Both the position numbers and the translations under genes were made by a program. From positions 124,001 to 188,000 of the forward strand of contig NZ_RHQN01000006.1 of NCBI RefSeq assembly GCF_003935425.1: a stretch of 64,000 nucleotides of DNA, in the 5' to 3' direction. How positions within the stretch are numbered: position 1 is the first letter of the stretch; each line of letters starts with the position of its first letter. Origin of the DNA: Pseudomonas sp. v388. GTDB lineage: Bacteria; Pseudomonadota; Gammaproteobacteria; Pseudomonadales; Pseudomonadaceae. Under the pieces are notes generated by a model, which ran no database searches, was not told the DNA's origin, and saw nothing but the letters and a program-made list of their open reading frames with translations. Positions 10,914 to 19,533 of the stretch are shown in pieces.

Positions 10914-11771
10914 ATGCGCATGATCATCGTGAGTGGCCGCTCTGGCTCCGGCAAGAGCACGGCACTCGATGTGCTGGAAGACAGCGGGTTCTACTGCGTC
11001 GACAATCTTCCAGCCGGCCTGCTTCCGGAGCTGGCCGAACGCGCGCTGATCACCACCGAACTGGCCGAACCACTGCTCGCGGTCTCCATTGACGCCCGCA
11101 ACCTGCCCAGCCACCTGACCCGCTTTCCGCAGATGCTTGCCGAAGTCCGCGCCCGTAACATCCAGTGTGACGTGCTCTATCTGGACGCCGACGAAGCCAC
11201 CTTGCTCAAACGCTTTTCCGAAACCCGTCGCCGGCACCCGTTGAGCACCTCCGACCGCTCGCTGGCCGAAGCGATACGTGACGAAAGCACCCTGCTGGGG
11301 CCGATTACCGATCTGGCCGACCTCAAGATCAATACCACGCACCTGAACCTGTATCAGCTGCGCGATACCCTTAAGCTGCGACTGCTCAACAAACCCGAAC
11401 CAGGCACGGCCTTTCTCATCGAGTCGTTCGGTTTCAAGCGTGGCATGCCGGTGGATGCCGATCTGGTGTTTGACGTGCGCTGCCTGCCCAACCCGTATTG
11501 GAAGCCTGAGCTGCGCGATCACTCGGGTCTTGAAGAACCGGTCATCGAGTATCTGGCGGCGCAGCCGGACGTCGAAGAAATGTTCCAGGACATTTCCAGT
11601 TACCTCAACAAGTGGCTACCCCGCTTCGCCGCCAGCAATCGCTCCTATGTCACGGTTGCGATAGGCTGCACCGGCGGACACCACCGCTCTGTGTACCTGA
11701 CCGAGCGCCTGGGCCAGGTGTTGCAAACCTCACTCAAGAACGTTCAAGTCCGCCACCGCGACCTAAGCTGA
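10914..11771 (+). CDS. rapZ: RNase adapter protein RapZ
   Basis: P-loop protein of 285 residues; in enterobacteria it delivers small RNAs to RNase E and so controls glucosamine-6-phosphate synthase. Walker A is GRSGSGKST at residues 8-16, and the conserved C-terminal RNA-binding part has [15 protein letters not shown]. The family sequence [22 protein letters not shown] is present near the middle. The native target in Pseudomonas is less settled than in E. coli. Confidence 0.95.
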   Translation: MRMIIVSGRSGSGKSTALDVLEDSGFYCVDNLPAGLLPELAERALITTELAEPLLAVSIDARNLPSHLTRFPQMLAEVRARNIQCDVLYLDADEATLLKRFSETRRRHPLSTSDRSLAEAIRDESTLLGPITDLADLKINTTHLNLYQLRDTLKLRLLNKPEPGTAFLIESFGFKRGMPVDADLVFDVRCLPNPYWKPELRDHSGLEEPVIEYLAAQPDVEEMFQDISSYLNKWLPRFAASNRSYVTVAIGCTGGHHRSVYLTERLGQVLQTSLKNVQVRHRDLS

Positions 11772-11786
11772 AGGATCTTCACTGCG

Positions 11787-12059
11787 ATGCCCGCTCGTCA
11801 AATCACCATCATCAACAAACTGGGCCTGCACGCCCGCGCAGCCGCCAAGTTCGTAGGCGTTGCGGGCAAGCACTCTTGCCAGATCCGGGTCGGCCGCACA
11901 CCTGAAAGCATGGTCGACGGCAAGAGCATCATGGCCGTCATGATGCTGGCCGCCGGCAAAGGCACGGAAATCCACCTTTCAACCGAAGGTGAAGGTGAAC
12001 AGGACGCGCTGGACGGGCTGGTCGAGCTGATCAACAACAAGTTCGACGAAGGCGAGTAG
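11787..12059 (+). CDS. ptsO: nitrogen-PTS phosphocarrier Npr (HPr-like)
   Basis: HPr-family phosphocarrier of 90 residues that passes phosphate from PtsP (EI-Ntr) to PtsN. The active histidine is His15 in NKLGLHARAAAKF. The regulatory-Ser region reads VDGKSIMAVMMLAAGKG. It closes the rpoN cluster and converges on the SRPBCC gene 22 bases further on, with no clear terminator between. Confidence 0.96.
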   Translation: MPARQITIINKLGLHARAAAKFVGVAGKHSCQIRVGRTPESMVDGKSIMAVMMLAAGKGTEIHLSTEGEGEQDALDGLVELINNKFDEGE

Positions 12060-12081
12060 CGCACAGCCTACAGGTCCATTC

Positions 12082-12594
12082 CTAGATATTCAGAGCCTGC
12101 GCCTGCCGCGCTAGCCCTTCAATCCATTCCTGATGTGCATTGAGCATGGGATTGGGCAATGTGGCAGCCAACTCACGAGCCGGTGCGCCGTTCTGGGTTT
12201 CCTGTGTCAGTATCCGCACGCGGCCACCCGACAAATCCTCGAACAGCCATGCATGGTGAACGTCCAGGCGGCTCTGCGAATCTCCTTCGACCCAGCCGTG
12301 CCAAGCGATTCGCGCTGGAGTCGTACCCTGCGGCGCCTGGTATTCAACCACTTGGGCTTCGACCGGAAAGCCGAAAGTCGTGAATCGGAATCGCGCTGTT
12401 GCAGACAGCGACGGACCCGAGCCGTCATGGAACCGGATCTCGGAGACGTTGCCGTACAGACCAGGCCACAGAGCCGTATCGTTCAGAGTTGCCCAGACCT
12501 GCGCCGCGCTCAGGCCGCTCACGATGATCTCGTTGGAGACAAAGTTGTCAGTGATGCCCGGAGTGAACTCTTCAGGCCAGATGATGGTACTCAT
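12082..12594 (-). CDS. SRPBCC-family protein (polyketide cyclase/START-like)
   Basis: A 170-residue protein with the START/Bet v1-like fold pattern: an N-terminal strand and helix (EIIVSGLSAAQVWATLNDTALWP), a run of beta strands and a long C-terminal helix (NAHQEWIEGLARQAQAL). Such proteins bind hydrophobic ligands; the ligand here is unknown. The longest frame runs 134 codons further upstream into the LysR gene, but ATG 12594 has GAGG seven bases before it and starts the recognisable domain. It is transcribed divergently from a LysR regulator across 97 bases, the classic arrangement of a regulator and its target. Confidence 0.85.
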   Translation of the reverse strand: MSTIIWPEEFTPGITDNFVSNEIIVSGLSAAQVWATLNDTALWPGLYGNVSEIRFHDGSGPSLSATARFRFTTFGFPVEAQVVEYQAPQGTTPARIAWHGWVEGDSQSRLDVHHAWLFEDLSGGRVRILTQETQNGAPARELAATLPNPMLNAHQEWIEGLARQAQALNI

Positions 12595-12691
12595 GTTCAA
12601 TCCTCGAATAATCGGGCAACGCCCGTTGACGAGGATCATGATGGGCAACCAAGCTGTATAAGGATAATCGTGATTTCTGACGAGACTCATA

Positions 12692-13585
12692 ATGCAGCGT
12701 GATATCAGAACCCTGGATCTCAATTTGCTGAAAACTCTGGAGGCGTTGCTCGATGAGCGCAGCGTTACCAAGGCCGCAGCCCGCTTGTCCCTGACGCAAC
12801 CAGCCGTGAGCGGCATGCTGACACGTCTGCGTGAAGCGTTCGGCGACCCGTTGTTCATCCGCGCGCCACGTGGAATCGTACCTACGCCACGCGCGCTGGA
12901 GTTGGCAAACCCGATCAAGCGGCTGCTCCGCGAGGTCGAACAGATGCTGCAACCCGAGGCGTTCAATCCGGGCACGGCCAATATGAACCTTGCCATCGCC
13001 GCGACCGATTACGCATTACACACCATCGTGATGCCTTTTCTGGCAACTTTGCGACTGCAGGCTCCCGGTGTATGCGTCGCAGTGCACCCCATCGATGATT
13101 CGCGGGTGAACAACGACCTTGAAAGCGGCAAGCTCGATCTGGCCATTCTCACGCCGGAAACCACCCCGAGCGGCCTGAACACGCACCCGCTTTATGACGA
13201 ACGCTATCTGTGTGCCATCCGCGAAGGCCACCCGATCCTGGGCGAGCCGCTGACCGTAGATCGGTTCTGCGAACTTGAACACGCGATGGTGTCCTACGCC
13301 GGTGGAGGGTTTCGTGGTGTGACCGATGAAGCGCTGGCCAGGATTGGCCGTAAAAGGCGGGTCAGTGTCTCGATGCCCAGCTTTCTGGTACTTCTGGACC
13401 TGCTGAAAGCCAGCGATCTGATCGCTGTGGTGCCGAGTCGCCTGGTGCGGGAAAACGAAGGTGTGGTGTTGATTGAGCCGCCCTTGGAAATTGCCGGATT
13501 CAGCAAGGTTCTGGCGTGGCACGACCGCACCGATAACGATGCGGCCATGTCGTGGTTGAAAACGCTGTTGATCGAGACTGTTTGA
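12692..13585 (+). CDS. LysR-family transcriptional regulator
   Basis: A 297-residue LTTR: winged HTH at about residues 9-66 (LNLLKTLEALLDERSVTKAA, then QPAVSGMLTRLREAFGDPLF) and a periplasmic-binding-protein-like effector domain after it. The DLNLLKTLEALL start resembles the NodD/NahR-like branch of LTTRs, which often sense aromatic or acyl compounds; that is inference only. The divergent SRPBCC gene is its most likely target. The next gene, a ZIP transporter, converges on it. Confidence 0.9.
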   Translation: MQRDIRTLDLNLLKTLEALLDERSVTKAAARLSLTQPAVSGMLTRLREAFGDPLFIRAPRGIVPTPRALELANPIKRLLREVEQMLQPEAFNPGTANMNLAIAATDYALHTIVMPFLATLRLQAPGVCVAVHPIDDSRVNNDLESGKLDLAILTPETTPSGLNTHPLYDERYLCAIREGHPILGEPLTVDRFCELEHAMVSYAGGGFRGVTDEALARIGRKRRVSVSMPSFLVLLDLLKASDLIAVVPSRLVRENEGVVLIEPPLEIAGFSKVLAWHDRTDNDAAMSWLKTLLIETV

Positions 13586-13591
13586 GCCCGA

Positions 13592-14479
13592 TCAGACCAG
13601 TGCGGTATCCATCACCATCATCAGGCAGAAACCGACGATGAGCCCAAGGCTGGCGATCTTGTTGTGACCGTTCATTCGCGACTCCGGGATGATCTCACGA
13701 GTCACCACCAACAGCATCGCACCCGCCGCCAACGCCAGCCCGAACGGCAGAAAAGGTTCGGCAATGGCCACCAGCCAGGCACCCAGTACCGCGAACAGCG
13801 GCTCGACCAGCCCCGACGCAGCACCGATCAGAAACGCCTTCACTCGCGACATCCCGGCCCCCGCCAGAACCATGGCGATGACCAATCCTTCCGGCACGTC
13901 TTGCAAGGCGATGCCGATCGCCAGACTGTCAGCCTCCGACAGTCCGCCGCCCGCCGACACGCCGATGGCCATGCCTTCCGGAATGTTATGGGCCACGATG
14001 GCAATCACGAACAGCCAGATCCGTGGCGCGATTGACGGATGCTCAGGCGTACCATCTGAAGCAGCACCTCTGGAAACGCTGTAATCAACCGCAAACAGAG
14101 CCAAGGCGCCCATCACGATTCCCAGACTTATCAGGCCGGCCGCACCCCAGGCCGACAAACCGAGACCCTCAGCCGCCTCCAGCCCAGGAACGATCAGCGA
14201 AAAGGCGGTGGCTGCAAGCATCACCCCGGCACCAAATCCCAGCAATCCGTCGGAGACTGCTACTGGCATGTTGCGGATCACCAGTACCGGAACCGCACCC
14301 AGCGAAGTGCCGAGCGCGCAGACGGCACCACCTTCCAGTGCTCGCAACAGGCGCGGTTCAAGGTTCAGCCAAGCCATTCCCTGCGCCACCAGCAATGCAA
14401 GCCCAGCCAGCAACAACACGGTACCGACCGCCAGCCGAAACAACCGAACACTGCTGATCGCGAGAATCTCCGAACGCAT
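13592..14479 (-). CDS. ZIP-family metal transporter
   Basis: Inner-membrane divalent metal permease of 295 residues with about eight hydrophobic helices. The ZIP signature metal-binding helices are clear: AHNIPEGMAIG (HNIPEG at 164-169) and QDVPEG at 193-198. The loop between them is short. It lies 27 bases downstream of sodA on the same strand, as in the fagA-fumC-orfX-sodA region of P. aeruginosa. I infer that it imports Mn or Zn, perhaps Mn for the neighbouring superoxide dismutase, but the substrate is not shown by sequence. Confidence 0.88.
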   Translation of the reverse strand: MRSEILAISSVRLFRLAVGTVLLLAGLALLVAQGMAWLNLEPRLLRALEGGAVCALGTSLGAVPVLVIRNMPVAVSDGLLGFGAGVMLAATAFSLIVPGLEAAEGLGLSAWGAAGLISLGIVMGALALFAVDYSVSRGAASDGTPEHPSIAPRIWLFVIAIVAHNIPEGMAIGVSAGGGLSEADSLAIGIALQDVPEGLVIAMVLAGAGMSRVKAFLIGAASGLVEPLFAVLGAWLVAIAEPFLPFGLALAAGAMLLVVTREIIPESRMNGHNKIASLGLIVGFCLMMVMDTALV

Positions 14480-14506
14480 AGGCTACCCAGGATCTTGTTG
14501 TTGGAA

Positions 14507-15118
14507 TCAGGCCAAGGCAGCCTGATAACGCCGGGCCACTTCGTCCCAATTGACCACGTTGTAGAACGCGTTGATGTACTCCGGACGGCGGTTCTGGTAA
14601 CGCAGATAGTAAGCGTGCTCCCACACGTCCAGGCCCAGAATGGGTGTATTGCCGTTCATCAGCGGGCTATCCTGGTTGCCGCTGCTCTCGACGACCAGTT
14701 TTTTCTCGGGGGTCACGCTCAGCCACGCCCAGCCGCTGCCGAAGCGCGTCAACGCGGCTTTGGTGAAAGCGTCCTTGAAGCTGTCGAAGCCGCCCAGTTG
14801 CTCGTCGATGGCCTTGGCCACCGGGCCGCTCGGCAGACCGCCGCCGCTGGCCGACATTACCGTCCAGAACAATGAGTGGTTAGCGTGGCCGCCGCCCTGG
14901 TTGATCACTGCAGGACGCAATTTTTCCGGCAATTGCTCAACGCCGGCGACCAGCTTTTCAATCGGCCACTCGGCGAACTCGGTGCCTTCAACGGCAGCAT
15001 TGAGGTTGTTGATGTACGTCTGGTGATGTTTGGTGTAGTGGATTTCCATGGTCTGCGCATCGATGTGCGGTTCCAGCGCATCGTAAGCGTAAGGCAGTGC
15101 AGGCAAGGTATAAGGCAT
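14507..15118 (-). CDS. sodA: superoxide dismutase, manganese type
   Basis: Cytosolic Mn-superoxide dismutase of 203 residues. Metal ligands are His27 (HYTKHH), His81 (HANHSLFW), Asp164 and His168 ([11 protein letters not shown]). The GNQDSP segment and GGGHANH favour Mn over Fe specificity in this family. The longest frame begins 25 codons earlier, but ATG 15118 with GGAG upstream begins [17 protein letters not shown], the standard SOD start. It is the fourth gene of fagA-fumC-orfX-sodA. Confidence 0.96.
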   Translation of the reverse strand: MPYTLPALPYAYDALEPHIDAQTMEIHYTKHHQTYINNLNAAVEGTEFAEWPIEKLVAGVEQLPEKLRPAVINQGGGHANHSLFWTVMSASGGGLPSGPVAKAIDEQLGGFDSFKDAFTKAALTRFGSGWAWLSVTPEKKLVVESSGNQDSPLMNGNTPILGLDVWEHAYYLRYQNRRPEYINAFYNVVNWDEVARRYQAALA

Positions 15119-15119
15119 A

Positions 15120-15581
15120 TCAATGTGCTCCGTAGAAAAGGTCAGGCGTGGCGGCCGAACCGCGTTGCAACGCCGAGCGGCTGTGCTCGCCATTGCTGTT
15201 CAGCAACCGATGGGTGCGCGGGTATTCGCCATGCTCGCTGATGAAGCCCAGCAGCTCGGCGTAGGTTTTGTTGCTGTGGCGCAGGGCAGCCTGGCGTAAG
15301 GCCGGTTGCAGGCGGCTGTCCTGCATGGTCTGCAACAGGCGTTGGTGAATGGCACACAAATACTCTGCGCTCTCCTCCGGCTGCCCCAGGCTCAGGTGCA
15401 GGTCCGCCAGGTTGTGATGCGAGATGACGCACGCCGCGACCGCTTCGTCGGCGTCCGGCCAACGCTCGAACAGCACCTGCGCCAGTGCCAGCGCCTGGAG
15501 GTACAGCTCGCGGGCCTCAACCCATTCGCCGAGATTGAAACAGCGATTGGCTTGCTCGATGGTGCGTTTCCAATGCTGCAT
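15120..15581 (-). CDS. conserved hypothetical protein (OrfX of the fumC-sodA operon), TPR-like
   Basis: A 153-residue protein in the position of orfX in the Pseudomonas fagA-fumC-orfX-sodA operon; its function is not established. The N-terminal half resembles TPR helices ([21 protein letters not shown], then [19 protein letters not shown]), suggesting a small helical protein-interaction module. The C-terminus is polar and likely disordered. It begins 30 bases after the fumC stop and ends one base before the sodA start. Confidence 0.8.
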   Translation of the reverse strand: MQHWKRTIEQANRCFNLGEWVEARELYLQALALAQVLFERWPDADEAVAACVISHHNLADLHLSLGQPEESAEYLCAIHQRLLQTMQDSRLQPALRQAALRHSNKTYAELLGFISEHGEYPRTHRLLNSNGEHSRSALQRGSAATPDLFYGAH

Positions 15582-15611
15582 GGCATACCTCCAGAGGCAT
15601 GGACCGACGGG

Positions 15612-16988
15612 TCAGATCCCGCCGGCCGTGAGTTTTTCGGGGTTGAGCAACACCTCCAGCTGGCTGCGTTGCAAATCGGTGTTCTCCAGCGCGACATCGA
15701 TCACAGGACGCCCTTCGCGATACGCCTGCTTGGCGATTTCCGCGGCCTTCTGGTAGCCGATGATCGGGTTGAGTGCGGTCACCAGAATCGGATTGCGCGA
15801 CAGCGCTTCCTTGAGCTTGGCCTCGTTGACCTTGAAGCTGGCAATTGCCTTGTCGGCCAGCAGACGGCTGGAATTGGCCAGCAGTTCGATGCTGCTCAGC
15901 AGGTTGTCGGCAATGATCGGCAGCATGACGTTGAGCTCGAAGTTGCCGGATTGCCCTGCCACGGTGATCGCGGCGTCATTGCCGATGACCTGGGCTGCCA
16001 CCATCGCGGTGGCTTCCGGAATGACCGGGTTGACCTTGCCCGGCATGATCGATGAGCCTGGCTGCAACGCCTCAAGCTCGATCTCGCCCAACCCTGCCAG
16101 CGGGCCGGAGTTCATCCAGCGCAGATCATTGGCAATTTTCATCAACGAAACCGCTGTCGCCTTGAGTTGCCCCGAGACCGCCACGGCGGTGTCCTGGGAA
16201 CCGATCAGGGCAAACAGATCTTTGCCTTGGGCGAACGGCACGCCGCTGAGAGTGCTCAGCTGCGCACAGAAACGGGCGGCGAATTCCGGATGGGCGTTGA
16301 TGCCCGTGCCTACCGCCGTGCCGCCTTGGGCCAGCGCCTGGAGGCTGGGCTGCAAGCGCTGCAGATGCTCGACATTGGCGCGAATCTGCTGGGTCCAGCC
16401 GTTGAGCACCTGGCTCATGCGCACCGGCATGGCGTCCATCAGATGAGTACGGCCGGTCTTGACGAATACGTGGACCTGCTCGGCCTTGCGCTCGGTGACC
16501 TCGATCAAATGCTTCAGAGCCGGCAACAACTGCTCATGCAGCGCCAGCGCCGCGCTGACATGGATCGTGGTGGGAATGATGTCGTTGCTGCTCTGCCCGC
16601 AATTGACGTGATCGTTGGGATTGACCTCACTGCCCAGGACGCGGCTGGCAAGGGTCGCGATGACCTCGTTGGCGTTCATGTTGGTGCTGGTGCCGGAACC
16701 TGTCTGGAAGATATCCACCGGAAAGTGGGCCATGAAGTCGTCGGCCAGCAGGGCTTCGACCGCGCTGACAATCGCGCGGCTGTGCGCTTCGCTGATCTGC
16801 TCCAGTTCGAGGTTGGCCTGAGCGGCTGCGGACTTGGCCAACAACAGCGCGCGAATGAACTGTCGCGGCATGCGCTGCCCGCTGATGGGAAAGTTGTCCA
16901 CCGCACGCTGAGTCTGGGCGCCATACAGCGCCTCGGCCGGCACCTGCAGTTCGCCCATGCTGTCGCGTTCGATACGGGTATTACTCAT
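15612..16988 (-). CDS. fumC: class II fumarate hydratase FumC
   Basis: Iron-independent fumarase of 458 residues catalysing fumarate-malate interconversion in the TCA cycle. Class II features are present: TGSGTSTNMNANEV, the NDHVNCGQSSND region, GTAVGTGIN and the catalytic Ser loop GSSIMPGKVNPV. Being free of the Fe-S cluster, it fits an operon induced when iron is scarce. Its ATG overlaps the fagA stop by eight bases (ATGAGTAA). Confidence 0.97.
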   Translation of the reverse strand: MSNTRIERDSMGELQVPAEALYGAQTQRAVDNFPISGQRMPRQFIRALLLAKSAAAQANLELEQISEAHSRAIVSAVEALLADDFMAHFPVDIFQTGSGTSTNMNANEVIATLASRVLGSEVNPNDHVNCGQSSNDIIPTTIHVSAALALHEQLLPALKHLIEVTERKAEQVHVFVKTGRTHLMDAMPVRMSQVLNGWTQQIRANVEHLQRLQPSLQALAQGGTAVGTGINAHPEFAARFCAQLSTLSGVPFAQGKDLFALIGSQDTAVAVSGQLKATAVSLMKIANDLRWMNSGPLAGLGEIELEALQPGSSIMPGKVNPVIPEATAMVAAQVIGNDAAITVAGQSGNFELNVMLPIIADNLLSSIELLANSSRLLADKAIASFKVNEAKLKEALSRNPILVTALNPIIGYQKAAEIAKQAYREGRPVIDVALENTDLQRSQLEVLLNPEKLTAGGI

Positions 16989-17376
16989 CGGAAGATCCTT
17001 GCACCAGTTCAGTGAGAGAAATCGAAGGTTGCAGCACGCAGGTCGCCAGCTCTCGGACGCAGGCTTCCCAGCGCTGCCGGCGAGCGGGCGTCAAGGCCAG
17101 CGCCTGGACGTCGCGCAGCGGTCGCCATGCCTGGTCCAGACACAGGCAACGCCAATGCCACGGCAGCACCGTGTCACGCGCAGTGTCCAGTAGCAGGCGC
17201 AAGGAGGTTTCAGCGATCAGGGTTTGAGGCGTGGCAGTAAAACGCGCCAGGTAACGGCCTTCGGCGAGGTAATGCTCGATGAGCCGCGGCTCGTCAGGCT
17301 CCAGCGCACACCGAATCCGTAGACTCAGTCCGCGCCAGTTTTCCAGATAGGGCAGCTCGTACAGCACCGACCTCAT
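16981..17376 (-). CDS. fagA: FagA-like Fur-associated protein
   Basis: A 131-residue protein in the place of FagA, the first gene of the iron-regulated fagA-fumC-orfX-sodA operon of Pseudomonas. No known domain is recognisable; the sequence is rich in Leu, Arg and Trp with a basic-acidic helical look (LETNWRG-like start, ARRQRWEACVRELATCVLQP near the end). The ATG follows GAGAGG by five bases, and a Fur-box-like sequence lies 17-35 bases upstream. The identification rests mostly on position. Confidence 0.8.
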   Translation of the reverse strand: MRSVLYELPYLENWRGLSLRIRCALEPDEPRLIEHYLAEGRYLARFTATPQTLIAETSLRLLLDTARDTVLPWHWRCLCLDQAWRPLRDVQALALTPARRQRWEACVRELATCVLQPSISLTELVQGSSDE

Positions 17377-17392
17377 GACCGCCTCTCATTGC

Positions 17393-17411
17393 AGAAATGA
17401 TATTCATTATT
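17393..17411. promoter_or_regulatory. Fur-box-like operator upstream of fagA
   Basis: AGAAATGATATTCATTATT matches the 19-base Fur consensus (GATAATGATAATCATTATC) at 14 positions by eye, with the central ATGATAT-TCATTAT core nearly palindromic. The flank continues with TGAATGAGATTAAG, which gives a weaker overlapping hexamer array. The location, just upstream of fagA, supports iron repression of the whole fagA-fumC-orfX-sodA operon. Confidence 0.8.
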
Positions 17412-17466
17412 GAATGAGATTAAGAATCAAAACAAGAGCAAGGCGGTAATTGGGGAGTTATCGGTG

Positions 17467-17493
17467 GCTGTGGGAGCGGATTGCTCCCACAGC
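17467..17493. repeat. REP-like palindrome after pmbA
   Basis: A perfect 11-base inverted repeat (GCTGTGGGAGC ... GCTCCCACAGC) with a five-base loop, 20 bases past the pmbA stop. The GTGGGAGC head is the same as in the REPIN elements at 34.3, 38.6 and 48.1 kb, so this looks like a single REP unit. It may also serve as the pmbA transcript end, though it lacks a T-tract. Confidence 0.75.
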
Positions 17494-17513
17494 ATCCAGG
17501 TCGGGAAGGAAAA

Positions 17514-18860
17514 TCAGCTACCAGCCACGGTCATGCGCTCGATGAGAACCGAGCCGGTGCGGATGTTGCTGCGCAGCTCAAGATCGCTGCCAACTGCAAC
17601 GATTTGCTTGAACATGTCCCGCATGTTGCCGGCAATGGTTACTTCCTGCACCGGGAACTGGATTTCGCCGTTTTCGATCCAGAATCCCGCTGCGCCGCGA
17701 GAATAGTCACCCGTGACCATGTTCAGGCCGCTGCCCATCAGTTCGGTGACCAACAGCCCGCGCCCCATGCGCCGGATCAGCGCTTGCTGGTCTTCACTGC
17801 CGTGGGTCACGAACAGGTTGTGCACGCCGCCGGCATTCGCGGTGCTCGGCAGGCCCAGTTTGCGGCCCGAATAGGTGCTGAGGATGTAGGACACCAACTC
17901 GCCATTTTCGACGAACGGCTTGGCATAGGTTGCCAAACCGTCGTTATCGAATGCGGAACTGCCCATGGCCTGCATCAAGTGCGGACGCTCATCGATGGTC
18001 ATCCACTCGGGAAACAGGCGCTGGCCCAGCGCCCCTTCCAGGAACGACGACTTGCGATACAGGTTGCCGCCGGAAATGGCGCCCAGGAAGCTGCCGAACA
18101 GACCGCCCGCCAGCTCGGCGGAAAACAGCACCGGCACTTCACAGGTCGGGACCGGGCGTGCGCCCAAGCGGCTGGCGGCACGCTGCGCGGCCTTGCGCCC
18201 GATGCTCTGGGCGTCGGCCAACAACTCGCCCTGGCGGCTGACGTCATACCAGTAGTCGCGCTGCATCTGGCCTTCGCCTTCGGCAATCATCACGCAGCTC
18301 AGGCTGTGGCGGGTCGATGCGTAGCCTCCGACAAAGCCGTTACTGTTGCCGTATACCCGGCAGCCCTGATGAGTGTTGAGGGTCGTGCCATCGGCATTCT
18401 TGATCCGGCTGTCGGCCTCGAAGGCTGCCGCTTCGCAGATCAGCGCCTTTTCGATGGCCTGTTCAGGGCTGATGTCCCAGGCGTGGAACAGATCGAAGTC
18501 CTTATTCTCGCGGGCCATCAACGCAGGATCGGCCAGGCCTGCGCTCTCGTCCTCGGAAGTGTGCTTGGCAATTGCGAGCGCCGCGGCCACGGTTTCGCGA
18601 ATCGCATCGGCGCCGGTAGCCGAGGTACTGGCCGAGCCTTTGCGCTGGCCGACGTACAGGGTGATGCCGAACCCTTGGTCGCGATTGAACTCTACGGTTT
18701 CCACTTCACGCTGACGAACCGATGTCGACAGCCCCTGTTCCAGCGAAACCGCTACTTCGCAGGCGCTGGCGCCCTGGCGCCTGGCTTCGGCGATGATCTG
18801 CTCGACCTGTTCTTGCAGTTCGGGCAAGGCCTGCGGGCCGACGCTTTGGGTTGCACTCAT
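17514..18860 (-). CDS. pmbA: metalloprotease PmbA (TldE)
   Basis: TldE/PmbA of 448 residues, partner of TldD in a heterodimeric cytosolic metalloprotease that in enterobacteria matures microcin B17 and degrades CcdA. I chose ATG 18860, six bases after GGAG; the frame also opens at TTG 18875 and ATG 18872. Family features include a C-terminal GLLVTELMGSGLNMVTGDYS segment. As expected for the TldE subunit it lacks the HExxxH of TldD. Here pmbA and tldD are on the same strand with divergently oriented yjgA between them. Confidence 0.95.
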   Translation of the reverse strand: MSATQSVGPQALPELQEQVEQIIAEARRQGASACEVAVSLEQGLSTSVRQREVETVEFNRDQGFGITLYVGQRKGSASTSATGADAIRETVAAALAIAKHTSEDESAGLADPALMARENKDFDLFHAWDISPEQAIEKALICEAAAFEADSRIKNADGTTLNTHQGCRVYGNSNGFVGGYASTRHSLSCVMIAEGEGQMQRDYWYDVSRQGELLADAQSIGRKAAQRAASRLGARPVPTCEVPVLFSAELAGGLFGSFLGAISGGNLYRKSSFLEGALGQRLFPEWMTIDERPHLMQAMGSSAFDNDGLATYAKPFVENGELVSYILSTYSGRKLGLPSTANAGGVHNLFVTHGSEDQQALIRRMGRGLLVTELMGSGLNMVTGDYSRGAAGFWIENGEIQFPVQEVTIAGNMRDMFKQIVAVGSDLELRSNIRTGSVLIERMTVAGS

Positions 18861-18967
18861 GACTTTCTCCATCAAATTCTGCTTTCGGCACAGGCCGAAT
18901 ACCGAGCGGGCCGGACAAGCGGCCCCCGACTGGTTATCATGGCGGCGTTTATTTGCGGACTGCCCCC

Positions 18968-19489
18968 ATGGTTGATTCTTACGACGACTCCCTCGACGGG
19001 GAGAAAAGCAAAACCCAGGTCAAGCGAGAGCTTCATGCTCTGGTTGATCTCGGCGAGCGACTGACAACACTCAAGCCCGACGTGCTGGCCAAGCTGCCGT
19101 TGACCGATGCGCTGCGCAAGGCCTTGGCCGAAGCGCCCAAGCATACGGTTCATATCGCGCGCAAACGGCACATCCTGTTCATCGGCAAACTGATGCGCGA
19201 CCAGGATCAGGACGCCATTCTGCAACTGCTCGATCAACTCGATGCCTCCACTCGCCAGTACAACGAACGCTTCCACGCGCTCGAACGCTGGCGTGACCGG
19301 TTGATCGGGGGTGACGATGGCGACCTGGAAAAGTTCGTCGTCGAATACCCGGATGCCGATCGCCAGCAACTGCGGTCCTTGATCCGTCAGGCGCAACACG
19401 AAGTTGCACGCAACAAACCGCCGGCCACCAGCCGCAAAATCTTCAAATACATCCGTGAGCTGGATGAAATTCACCGCGGTCTGCGTTGA
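18968..19489 (+). CDS. yjgA: ribosome assembly protein DarP (YjgA)
   Basis: DUF615/YjgA protein of 173 residues that associates with late 50S ribosomal precursors in E. coli. Charged, mostly helical sequence: [20 protein letters not shown] at the start, [17 protein letters not shown] in the middle and [14 protein letters not shown] at the end, all family hallmarks. I use ATG 18968 rather than the TTG at 18953. It lies between pmbA and tldD, facing tldD. Confidence 0.93.
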   Translation: MVDSYDDSLDGEKSKTQVKRELHALVDLGERLTTLKPDVLAKLPLTDALRKALAEAPKHTVHIARKRHILFIGKLMRDQDQDAILQLLDQLDASTRQYNERFHALERWRDRLIGGDDGDLEKFVVEYPDADRQQLRSLIRQAQHEVARNKPPATSRKIFKYIRELDEIHRGLR

Positions 19490-19499
19490 TTTCAACCTT

Positions 19500-19525
19500 G
19501 GGGCCGGCGATCTGCCGCCAGCCCC
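19500..19525. terminator. weak bidirectional hairpin between yjgA and tldD
   Basis: GGGGC-CGGC pairs with GCCG-(CCA)-GCCCC around an ATCT loop in the 44-base space between the convergent yjgA and tldD stops. A three-base bulge interrupts the stem and no T-run follows, so termination strength is uncertain. Confidence 0.45.
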
Positions 19526-19533
19526 TCTCACCT

